NCBI GenBank assembly: GCA_034436375.1
Contig: DAOTVS010000013.1
Span: forward strand, 1 to 8,870
Direction: 5' to 3'
Source of the DNA: DAOTVS01 sp034436375
GTDB lineage: Bacteria > Chloroflexota > Anaerolineae > SpSt-313
Length of the DNA stretch: 8,870 nucleotides
The notes under the pieces were generated by a model. The model worked only from the letters and a program-made list of their open reading frames with translations. It was not told the origin of the DNA and searched no databases. Of this stretch, positions 1-5,408 are shown one piece after another; within the stretch, counting starts at the first letter, position 1, and every line of letters begins with the position of its first letter. The position numbers were made by a program, and so were the translations under genes.

Positions 1-12
1 AGCGGTCCCCGT

Positions 13-936
13 TCACGCCAGTGGCTCCAGTGTCTCCACCTGCCCCGGGTCGCTCCAGCACACCGCGTGGCCCTGGCCACAATCCTTGCACTCGCACTGG
101 ATGGTCGTGTGCGCGATCCCGAATTTCTCGCTCAGAACCTGCTTGAGCGCCTCCAAGACGCCAGCCATCTGCGGCATAGTCTGATCGCTCAGCACCACAT
201 GAGCACTGAGCGCCAGGTAGCCTGGGCCCACCGTCCACACGTGCAGGTCGTGCACCGCCGTCACGCCGGGGACCTGGCGCATGGCCTCGATCACGCCAGT
301 CGCCGTCAATCCCTCCGGCATGCCCTCGGCCAGGATGTGCACCGATTGGAGCAGCACCCTGCCGCCGCCGACCAGGATGATCAGCCCGATGAGCACGCTC
401 ATGAGTGGGTCGGCCGGAGTCCAGCCCGTCAAGGCGATGATGGCGCCCGCAGCGATCACTCCCACGGAAGCGAGCGCATCGCCCAACACGTGCAAAAAGG
501 CGCTGCGCACGTTCAGGTCGTGGTGATCGTGCTCACGCAGGGTGAGGGCGACCAGTAAGTTGACCACCAGCCCGACCACGGCGACGACCAGCATGGGCCC
601 CACCAGCACGGGCTCCGGGTGGGCAATGCGGCCCCATGCCTCGCGAAAGATGCCCAGCGCCACCACGAGCAGTGTGACGCCATTCACCAGCGCCGCCAGG
701 ACCTGCATACGGTGAAAGCCGTAAGTATGCCGATCATTGGCGGGCAATGAAGCGACGCGCAGAGCCGCATAGCTCATGCCGAGCGCCAGCACGTCCAAGA
801 AGACGTGCGCCGCATCCGAGAGCAGGGCCAGGCTGCCCGTCCACAGGCCGCCCAGCACCTCGGCCACCAGAATGAGGCTGGTCAGGGCCAGGGAGAGGAC
901 AAAACGGTGTTGGATCTGGTGCGTGTTGTGTGTCAC
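13..936 (-). CDS. CDF-family divalent cation exporter (CzcD/ZitB-like)
   Basis: Inner-membrane cation diffusion facilitator, expected to export Zn2+ or a similar divalent metal in exchange for protons. From a GTG at 936 it has 307 residues, normal for the family. Visible hallmarks are the TM2 metal site (D41, H44, D48), a HTYGFHR stretch after TM2, a His/Asp-rich loop around 136-140, the TM5 HxxxD site (H149, D153), and a cytoplasmic C-terminal domain with HDLHVW and HTTIQ. The GTG is preferred because GGAAGGAG lies 8 nt upstream; an ATG at 990 with GAGGA is the alternative. Still longer reading frames run into the thioredoxin gene and have no family-like sequence. The tail has an unusual Cys cluster (C281, C283, C286, C293) that may bind metal. 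It is the last gene of the arsR-permease-thioredoxin block, after a 181-nt gap. Family is certain; metal specificity is not. Confidence 0.93.
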   Translation of the reverse strand: MTHNTHQIQHRFVLSLALTSLILVAEVLGGLWTGSLALLSDAAHVFLDVLALGMSYAALRVASLPANDRHTYGFHRMQVLAALVNGVTLLVVALGIFREAWGRIAHPEPVLVGPMLVVAVVGLVVNLLVALTLREHDHHDLNVRSAFLHVLGDALASVGVIAAGAIIALTGWTPADPLMSVLIGLIILVGGGRVLLQSVHILAEGMPEGLTATGVIEAMRQVPGVTAVHDLHVWTVGPGYLALSAHVVLSDQTMPQMAGVLEALKQVLSEKFGIAHTTIQCECKDCGQGHAVCWSDPGQVETLEPLA

Positions 937-1117
937 GAGTGCGACTCCTTCCTGATAGCGGCTCTGCCCGGAGTTGCCGCTCCCACCCATAGCATCCTCA
1001 TGCAACCGGAACAACCTTTCGTAGGGTGGACCCACACCCTGGGGGCAAGGCCGGGCTTGAGCGGAGCGGGTCAGCCGGCGTCCACCCAGCACCTGCGTGC
1101 CAGGGGCTTTTTTCGGA
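937..1117 (-). other. Structured spacer between thioredoxin-like gene and CDF exporter
   Basis: This 181-nt gap holds no credible gene. It can fold: GGGTGGAC (1024-1031) and GTCCACCC (1080-1087) form a perfect 8-bp inverted repeat, with weaker GC-rich pairing inside. No T-tract follows on the transcribed strand, so it does not look like a simple intrinsic terminator. It may tune read-through or mRNA stability ahead of the exporter. Confidence 0.4.
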
Positions 1118-1363
1118 TCAGCTGGCCTGGGCAACATTGATCCAGGCCGCGATATCAGCCTTGGACGGGATGCGCCCTGCCGACTTGACGACGCCATCAA
1201 TGACCAGGCCCGGGGTCGCCATGATCCCATACGACATGATGGCCCGCATATCGGTCACCTTTTCCACCTCGGCCTGCACGCCCAGCTCCACCAGCACCTC
1301 GCGCACCCGCGCCTCCAGGGTCTTGCAGTTCGGGCAACTTGAGCCCAGGATCTTGATATTCAT
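1118..1363 (-). CDS. Small thioredoxin-fold protein with CPNC motif (redox-active disulfide protein 2 type)
   Basis: An 81-residue cytoplasmic thioredoxin/glutaredoxin-fold protein. The redox pair is C10-P-N-C13 right after the first beta strand. The cis-proline motif of the fold is visible as ATPGLVIDG near residues 49-57, followed by a short C-terminal helix. Small proteins of this kind are commonly encoded beside ArsP/YraQ-family permeases, as here: the permease stop lies 13 nt upstream, so the pair is almost certainly cotranscribed. The start is supported by AAGGAG seven nt before the ATG. A likely job is to deliver or reduce a thiol-bound metal(loid) for the permease, or to keep the permease cysteines reduced. 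That is inference, since the family's substrate is not established. Confidence 0.88.
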   Translation of the reverse strand: MNIKILGSSCPNCKTLEARVREVLVELGVQAEVEKVTDMRAIMSYGIMATPGLVIDGVVKSAGRIPSKADIAAWINVAQAS

Positions 1364-1376
1364 CGTTTCTCTCCTT

Positions 1377-2426
1377 CTACAGTACCATGTTGAACAGGTA
1401 GCCCACGGCCACGATGCCCACGGCCACCACGCCCAGGAACACGGCGATCATCTGCCATTTGAGCACGCGGCGCAGGATAATCGTCTCGGGCAGCGAGAGC
1501 CCGACCACGCTCATCATGAACGCCAGCACCGTGCCCAGGGAAGCGCCCTTTTCCATCAGCGCCTGGACCACCGGGATGACGCCCGCGGCGTTGGAGTACA
1601 TCGGCACCCCCAACAGCACCGCCGCTGGCACGCTCCACCAGGCGTTCTTGCCCATGATATGGGCCATAAAGTCCTGGGGCACATAGCCGTGGATCACGGC
1701 GCCCACGGCGATGCCGGCGATCACGTAGGGCCAGGTACGGCCCACGATGTCGCGCACGGACTGCAGGCCATAACTCACCCGGTCAGCCCAGGTTTTCCGC
1801 TCCTCGACGAGCTGCGACTCGCCCATGCGCATCTGATACACCCAATCCTCAACCCAGTGTTCCAAATGCAGGCGCCCGATCACCCAGCCGGCGACCATGG
1901 CGATGATCAGGCCCGTGCCCACGTAGAGCAGGGCCACACGCCAGCCGAAGAGGCCGAGGAGCAGCGTGGCCGCCACCTCGTTGATCATCGGCGCCGCGAT
2001 CAAGAAGGAGAGGGTCACCCCCAGCGGCACCCCCGACTCCACAAAACCCACAAAGAGTGGCACCGCTGAGCAGGAGCAAAAGGGCGTCACAATGCCCAGG
2101 AGCGAGGCCAGGACATTGCCCACGCCCTCACGCTTGCCGCCCAGGATGCTGCGCGCTCGCTCGGGCGTCACGAACGAGCGCAGGATACCCACCAGGAAGA
2201 CGATCGCCGCAAGCAGCAGCAGGACCTTGGGCACGTCATAGATGAAAAAGCCGACCGCCGAGCCGAGACGGCTCGTTGCGCTCAGGCCGAGTAGCGAGTA
2301 GGCAACCCAGCTGGTAAGCGGCAGCAAAAAGTGGTAAGCCCCGAACCACACCAGGGCCGCAGCCACCACATACAGCGCCAGCAGGCTATTCTGGCCCAGG
2401 CGCCTTTCGATGCGTTCTGTCATCAT
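1377..2426 (-). CDS. Permease of the ArsP/YraQ (DUF318) family
   Basis: A 349-residue polytopic membrane protein with two related halves. The first half carries the family signature TPFCSCSAVP at residues 114-123 followed by PMINE at 146-150. The second has GVPMYSNAAG and a later SLPETIIL stretch. The cysteine pair in the signature is the likely substrate-contact region. Characterised relatives (ArsP) export trivalent organoarsenicals, while many others are called simply permease. Two adjacent ATGs (2426 and 2423) follow GGAGG, and the second has better spacing. arsR ends 68 nt upstream and the thioredoxin gene starts 13 nt downstream. An operator-like dyad at 2453-2476 sits just ahead of the start, suggesting local control by the ArsR protein. 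Substrate is unproven; arsenic species or another soft metal(loid) are the best guesses. Confidence 0.9.
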   Translation of the reverse strand: MMTERIERRLGQNSLLALYVVAAALVWFGAYHFLLPLTSWVAYSLLGLSATSRLGSAVGFFIYDVPKVLLLLAAIVFLVGILRSFVTPERARSILGGKREGVGNVLASLLGIVTPFCSCSAVPLFVGFVESGVPLGVTLSFLIAAPMINEVAATLLLGLFGWRVALLYVGTGLIIAMVAGWVIGRLHLEHWVEDWVYQMRMGESQLVEERKTWADRVSYGLQSVRDIVGRTWPYVIAGIAVGAVIHGYVPQDFMAHIMGKNAWWSVPAAVLLGVPMYSNAAGVIPVVQALMEKGASLGTVLAFMMSVVGLSLPETIILRRVLKWQMIAVFLGVVAVGIVAVGYLFNMVL

Positions 2427-2452
2427 TGTCCTCCATTACGGCCATCGACGGT

Positions 2453-2476
2453 AAATATGCACCAAACTGCATGCCT
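2453..2476. promoter_or_regulatory. Second, diverged ArsR operator-like dyad before the permease
   Basis: AAATATGCA, six nt, then TGCATGCCT. Each arm matches the perfect operator at 2841-2864 in 7 of 9 positions with the same 6-nt spacing, and the inner ATGCA/TGCAT arms are perfect. It lies 27-50 nt upstream of the permease start. Only weak promoter hexamers are nearby, so binding here is inferred from the sequence match alone. Confidence 0.5.
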
Positions 2477-2482
2477 TGAATG

Positions 2483-2511
2483 AAAAAAAAGAGATCACGC
2501 ACATTCGCGCG
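2483..2511 (-). terminator. Weak terminator-like hairpin and T-tract after arsR
   Basis: On the transcribed strand a short GC stem with G-U pairs (2496-2511, loop AATG) overlaps the arsR stop codon. Eight consecutive T residues (2483-2490) follow it after 5 nt. The stem is short and imperfect, so at most it would attenuate read-through into the permease; it could also be chance. Confidence 0.25.
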
Positions 2512-2821
2512 GGCAGGGCCGCGTCTTGGCCTCCTGATGCTTCGAGCAGAGGCCGGCCGCGGCCAACACAGCGCAGACGCGCGCATCAGCCAGACGATAG
2601 AAGATGCGGCGCCCTTCTCGCCGGTCGGCCACGAGCCCCGCCTGGCGCAACGCAGCCAGTTGCTGCGAGATGTAGGGCTGCGGCCGGCCGAAGCGAGCAG
2701 TCAGGTCACACACGCACTCCTCCCCACCGCACAACGCCAGGAGCAGGCGCAGCCGGACGGGATGGGCCAGGGTTTGAAAAAGCTCCTGCGCCCTGTCTAC
2801 CTCATTGTTGCTATGGCCCAT
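2495..2821 (-). CDS. ArsR/SmtB-family metal(loid)-responsive repressor
   Basis: A 108-residue winged-helix repressor that should bind DNA without metal and release it when thiolate ligands capture a metal(loid). The metal-site motif ECVCDL (residues 35-40) gives C36 and C38, with C31 nearby. The recognition helix follows (RPQPYISQQLAALRQAGLV), then the wing (DRREGRRIFYRL). The tail adds C83, C92, C103 and C107, an unusually Cys-rich end that could form a second site. The ATG at 2821 is chosen because GGAGGAG precedes it. An in-frame ATG at 2860 would put the start inside the operator, upstream of the likely mRNA start. It is first in the leftward operon with the permease, thioredoxin and CDF exporter, and it probably represses itself through the dyad at 2841-2864. 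Inducer is unknown: As(III), Cd, Pb or Zn are possible. Confidence 0.93.
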   Translation of the reverse strand: MGHSNNEVDRAQELFQTLAHPVRLRLLLALCGGEECVCDLTARFGRPQPYISQQLAALRQAGLVADRREGRRIFYRLADARVCAVLAAAGLCSKHQEAKTRPCPRECA

Positions 2822-2840
2822 CACGCTCCTCCGCATCTCT

Positions 2841-2864
2841 ATACATGCACTACATTGCATGTAT
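2841..2864. promoter_or_regulatory. Perfect ArsR operator dyad over the arsR transcription start
   Basis: ATACATGCA (2841-2849), a 6-nt spacer, then TGCATGTAT (2856-2864): a perfect 9-bp inverted repeat typical of ArsR/SmtB operators. It overlaps the last two bases of the -10 box and the predicted start of transcription near 2856, so bound repressor would block initiation. Confidence 0.85.
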
Positions 2865-2891
2865 CATACTCCCATTGTCCCTCTTTGTCAA
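2863..2891 (-). promoter_or_regulatory. Sigma-70-type promoter of the arsR operon
   Basis: Reading leftward: TTGACA (2891-2886), a 17-nt spacer, then TATGAT (2868-2863). The -35 is consensus, the -10 differs at one position, and the spacing is ideal. The predicted start is near 2856, giving a leader of about 35 nt to the ATG at 2821. Confidence 0.85.
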
Positions 2892-2897
2892 GGGGCA

Positions 2898-3162
2898 GAC
2901 CTGACAGGGTGCATCCAAAATATGTCAACGAGTTCGGCCAACAGGCTACCCTCAGAGGCGCTCTGCCCTGGCAACCGGGCCCCATGCTTCGCGCTGCCCC
3001 GGTACAGGGCCTTTTGGGGGTCAGGCATGTCCGGCCGCCCCGCGGGGCGGCCGGACATGCCTGACCCCTTTCCCGGGTTGAGGCCGGGCGGCAGCGTGGC
3101 AGAATGGCCGGCTGCAACCCGGGCGGCGGGTACGCATCCAGGATGCACCCACCTGACAGGTC
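2898..3162. repeat. Fold-back element bounded by inverted repeats, no gene
   Basis: This covers nearly all of the 280-nt gap between the arsR promoter and the chrA stop. The ends are inverted copies. The left (2898-2916) reads GACCTGACAGG then GTGCATCC. The right (3141-3162), read on the other strand, is the same except for one substitution and three extra bases. Inside are three consecutive stem-loops: 2965-3010 (GCCCTG/CAGGGC plus CCGGG/CCCGG), the perfect palindrome 3017-3068, and 3072-3123 (CCCGGGTTG/CAACCCGGG with further inner pairing). No reading frame resembles a protein. The layout suggests a MITE- or REP-like element, or a multi-hairpin 3' end for chrA. No target-site duplication was recognised. 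Confidence 0.55.
3017..3068. repeat. Perfect 52-bp palindrome
   Basis: Two 26-nt arms with no spacer, centred between 3042 and 3043 on CGCG. The outer arms start GGGGTCAGGCATG and the core is CCGGCCGCCCC. It lies 105 nt past the chrA stop. There is no clear T-tract on either side, so it is not a classic intrinsic terminator. As RNA it would form one very stable hairpin. Confidence 0.9.
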
Positions 3163-3172
3163 TACTCAGCCT

Positions 3173-4402
3173 CTAGACCACCCCCAGGACAAGCAATAGA
3201 GCCCACAGCGCCAGCCCGCCGAGGAAAATCCAGGCGACGTCCAGCTTGAAATAACGCATGGCGACCAGGGCGCCGGCGGCGAAGGCTATCGAAATGGGGC
3301 TCACGATGGCCACGGCGCTCAGTTGCAGCACCACCACCGCCAGCAGCCCGACGAATGCGGCCAGCACGCCCTCCAGGGCGCCCCGGATGGCCCGCAGATC
3401 GGGCAGGCGGGCGTAGATCTCGCTAAAGATCAGCGCCCAGAGGAAGGGGGCCGCGAAGATGGCAAAGGTCGCCAGTGTCGCCCCGCCGATACCCCCCACC
3501 TTGTAACCGATAAAGGTCGCGGTGATCAGGAAGGGCCCAGGGGTGACCTGCCCCAGGGCCACGCCGGCGGCGAACTGGCTGGGTGTGAGCAGCCCCTGCA
3601 CCTGCACCACCTCGTGTTGAATCAGCGGGATGATGGTGGCGCCGTTGCCAAAGGCCACCGCGCCGATTCTGAACAGCGCCAGCGCCAGGTCCCCGACGGC
3701 CGAGTGAAGAGAATAGGAAAAAGCGACTATGGCGAGCACGATCAGAATGGCCAGAGCAATCGCCGCCAGTCGCCTGGCCGAGAGGGGTGTCACTGTGTAG
3801 GGGACGGCAGCGCCCGGGCTGGGCGGTGGCCTGAGCAGCACCCCGCCCAGCACCAGGGCGGCGAGCACAACCAGGAGCGGGTTCACGCTGAGCAAGAGGG
3901 CAACAAAGGCGCCCAGGCCCAGGGCCGCCTCGATCTTGCCCTTGAAGGACTGGGCGGCAAAATCGAGGGTCACGTTGGCGATCGTGCCGATCACCAACGC
4001 CTCCAGGCCCAGGAAGAGGGGCTGCACGAAGGGCAGGCTGCCGGCGCTAAAGTAGCCAATCGACAGGGCCAGCATCAGCACATAAGCCGGCAGGATGAAG
4101 GCGCTCATGGCCAGGGCCGCCCCCGGGACGCCGCGCAACCGGTAGCCCACATAGGCAATGAACTCGGGCATCACAGGCCCCGGGTAGAGCTGCACCAGCG
4201 CCAGCCCTTCGTTGGTCTCCTCCTCGTTCAGCCACCGGTTTTCGATGACTATTCGCCTGACCTTGGGCAGGATTGAGAAGCCAAATGCCGTCACCCCCAC
4301 CTTGAGGTAGGTCCAGAAGAGGGTCCAGAGCGAGACATCGGGGCGAGACTCTTGCTCAGCGGAAGGCTCCTCCTCCCGGATCTCTTCCTGAATCTGTGTC
4401 AC
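3173..4402 (-). CDS. chrA: Chromate transporter family protein (ChrA, long-chain form)
   Basis: A 409-residue inner-membrane protein of the CHR superfamily, long-chain type with two homologous halves; characterised members export chromate. The first half has LVQLYPGPVMPEFIAYVGYR around 69-88. The second repeats the pattern with AVAFGNGATIIPL (248-260) and LGQVTPGPFLITATFIGY (283-300). The N-terminal copy of the usual FGGPxAH motif is altered to AFGFSILPKVRR (39-50), so the substrate could differ from chromate. An acidic 25-residue leader precedes the first membrane segment. Translation starts at a GTG with GAGGT five nt upstream. The fmdE-like gene ends 89 nt upstream on the same strand, so cotranscription is likely. 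No own promoter was recognised. Confidence 0.9.
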   Translation of the reverse strand: MTQIQEEIREEEPSAEQESRPDVSLWTLFWTYLKVGVTAFGFSILPKVRRIVIENRWLNEEETNEGLALVQLYPGPVMPEFIAYVGYRLRGVPGAALAMSAFILPAYVLMLALSIGYFSAGSLPFVQPLFLGLEALVIGTIANVTLDFAAQSFKGKIEAALGLGAFVALLLSVNPLLVVLAALVLGGVLLRPPPSPGAAVPYTVTPLSARRLAAIALAILIVLAIVAFSYSLHSAVGDLALALFRIGAVAFGNGATIIPLIQHEVVQVQGLLTPSQFAAGVALGQVTPGPFLITATFIGYKVGGIGGATLATFAIFAAPFLWALIFSEIYARLPDLRAIRGALEGVLAAFVGLLAVVVLQLSAVAIVSPISIAFAAGALVAMRYFKLDVAWIFLGGLALWALLLVLGVV

Positions 4403-4467
4403 GGATTACCTCGTCTCGCAGCCAGACTGCTCATGACGCCTGCGGACCGCCATCCCTCGCGGCTTTG

Positions 4468-4485
4468 CATGGCCTGCGGGCCATG
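4468..4485 (-). repeat. Hairpin between fmdE-like gene and chrA
   Basis: CATGGCC, four nt, GGCCATG: a perfect 7-bp stem just after the fmdE-like stop codon. No T-run follows. It may be an mRNA processing or stability element in the 89-nt gap before chrA. Confidence 0.45.
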
Positions 4486-4491
4486 TCACAC

Positions 4492-5145
4492 TCAACGGGA
4501 TCGCTCTTCCTGCACTGGCAGGGGCGCGGGCCGGCCTTCGGCCGCCGCTTCGGCACAGGGGATGCAGACGGTCTGGCCTTCTCGCTCGCGGGCGTAGCGC
4601 GTCACCACCGTCTCTCCGCATACATCGCAGATAAAGGTGTCGAAAGCATGCGGCTCTGGCGGCGGCAGCTCGATCGGCTGCACAGGCTCGATATTGAACA
4701 GGGCCTGCACAGGCTCGCTGAGCACCGTGTTGATCAGGTCCGCGGAAAGCCGGGGGTCAATCTGGCAGGCGGGCACCCCCTTCCGGCGCTCGGCGATGAA
4801 CTCGGACTCCTGGCTGCGCTGGATGACCTCGGGCCTGGCGACTACCCGCACACTACGGGGATTGCGGTTGTCGATCACCGTCACGGCGAACTTGCCGTAG
4901 CCCAGGCGCTCGATATTGCCCTTGCCGAAGGTGCAGCCCGTCGCCATCTGGATGCCGTCGGCGAAGCAGGTGCCGCAGTGGCTGCGATCGATCTCGACCA
5001 GCGCCCTCAGCTCGCCGTTGCGCGAGCGCTCCACGCCCAGGGCCTCCAGGGCGGCCAGCCCCGCGCGCAGGCCCAGCGGCATCGCCGGGCAGCGGTGGCC
5101 GTGCATGAGCAAAGCTGCTTGATACAATGGGCTGTTGGTGTCCAT
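4492..5145 (-). CDS. FmdE-family protein with C-terminal zinc ribbon
   Basis: A 217-residue soluble protein of the family named after formylmethanofuran dehydrogenase subunit E. The N-terminal domain has the signature HGHRCPAMPLGLRAG (H15, H17, C19), followed by HCGTCFADGIQMATGC (C57, C60, C71). These residues together form the expected metal site. The C-terminal part holds a treble-clef or zinc-ribbon pair, C173-x2-C176 and C194-x2-C197. Stand-alone FmdE proteins occur widely outside methanogens and their function is not settled; links to metal or molybdo-enzyme handling have been proposed. The ATG at 5145 has GGAGG seven nt upstream, and a longer in-frame start at 5187 lacks family sequence. 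It is upstream of chrA and divergent from the MFS gene, with the CsoR-like operator in the shared 263-nt region. Confidence 0.88.
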   Translation of the reverse strand: MDTNSPLYQAALLMHGHRCPAMPLGLRAGLAALEALGVERSRNGELRALVEIDRSHCGTCFADGIQMATGCTFGKGNIERLGYGKFAVTVIDNRNPRSVRVVARPEVIQRSQESEFIAERRKGVPACQIDPRLSADLINTVLSEPVQALFNIEPVQPIELPPPEPHAFDTFICDVCGETVVTRYAREREGQTVCIPCAEAAAEGRPAPLPVQEERSR

Positions 5146-5271
5146 CTCTCCCCCTCCACAAGGAGACGTTGGGAGTCTGGGCGTCACCGAGGGCGGAGCC
5201 TATCGTTGAGCGATGAGCCCTGCCCCGCCTTTACGCGCCCTTGGTGCTCCAGAGGCCTCCCAGCAAGCGGC

Positions 5272-5295
5272 ATGCCACACTGGCAGAGTTGGCAT
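5272..5295. promoter_or_regulatory. Dyad immediately upstream of the MFS promoter
   Basis: ATGCCA (5272-5277) and TGGCAT (5290-5295) form a perfect 6-bp inverted repeat with a 12-nt spacer. A nested TGCCA/TGGCA pair (5273-5285) lies within it. The right arm abuts the -35 box, a position suited to an activator. No regulator is identified. Confidence 0.35.
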
Positions 5296-5325
5296 TTGAC
5301 AACATATACCCTTCGGGGGTATAGT
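5296..5325 (+). promoter_or_regulatory. Sigma-70-type promoter of the MFS gene
   Basis: TTGACA (5296-5301), an 18-nt spacer, then TATAGT (5320-5325). The -35 is consensus and the -10 has one mismatch. The predicted start is near 5332, giving a leader of roughly 75 nt to the ATG at 5409. The long spacer contains a CsoR/CstR-type operator. Confidence 0.8.
5305..5323. promoter_or_regulatory. CsoR/CstR-type operator inside the MFS promoter
   Basis: TATACCC, TTCGG, GGGTATA: a perfect 7-bp inverted repeat with a GC-rich centre. This is the classic form bound by CsoR (copper), CstR (persulfide) and related four-helix repressors, and it closely resembles the Bacillus subtilis copZA operator core as I recall it. 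It fills the spacer and overlaps the -10 box, so repression would be direct. No CsoR-family gene lies in the window. Confidence 0.75.
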
Positions 5326-5408
5326 AGCGTCGCTTCCTGTATTCGTATATGCTGATGATCCAATACTTCTACTCACACTCGGCGGCCAAGTCCCGCCAGG
5401 GAGGTTCG

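Noticed and set aside
988..1016. Third ArsR operator copy ahead of the CDF exporter
   Set aside because: Only one half-site (TTGCATG on the minus strand) is present; the partner arm is missing.
1107..1114. Intrinsic terminator suggested by the T-run at 1107-1113
   Set aside because: The T-run is on the plus strand while the genes here run leftward, and no matching stem precedes it.
937..1230. Long N-terminal extension of the CDF gene up to an ATG at 1230
   Set aside because: It overlaps the thioredoxin gene, has no CDF-like sequence, and better ribosome-binding sites lie at 936 and 990.
1026..2069. Long plus-strand open frame opposite the permease
   Set aside because: His/Gln/Asp-rich antisense shadow of the permease and thioredoxin genes, with no domain and no ribosome-binding site.
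3323..4276. 317-codon plus-strand frame opposite chrA
   Set aside because: Low-complexity antisense shadow typical of GC-rich genes; the minus-strand ChrA is unmistakable.
4396..5355. 319-codon plus-strand frame opposite the FmdE-like gene
   Set aside because: Antisense shadow without recognisable domains; the minus-strand FmdE and zinc-ribbon motifs are clear.
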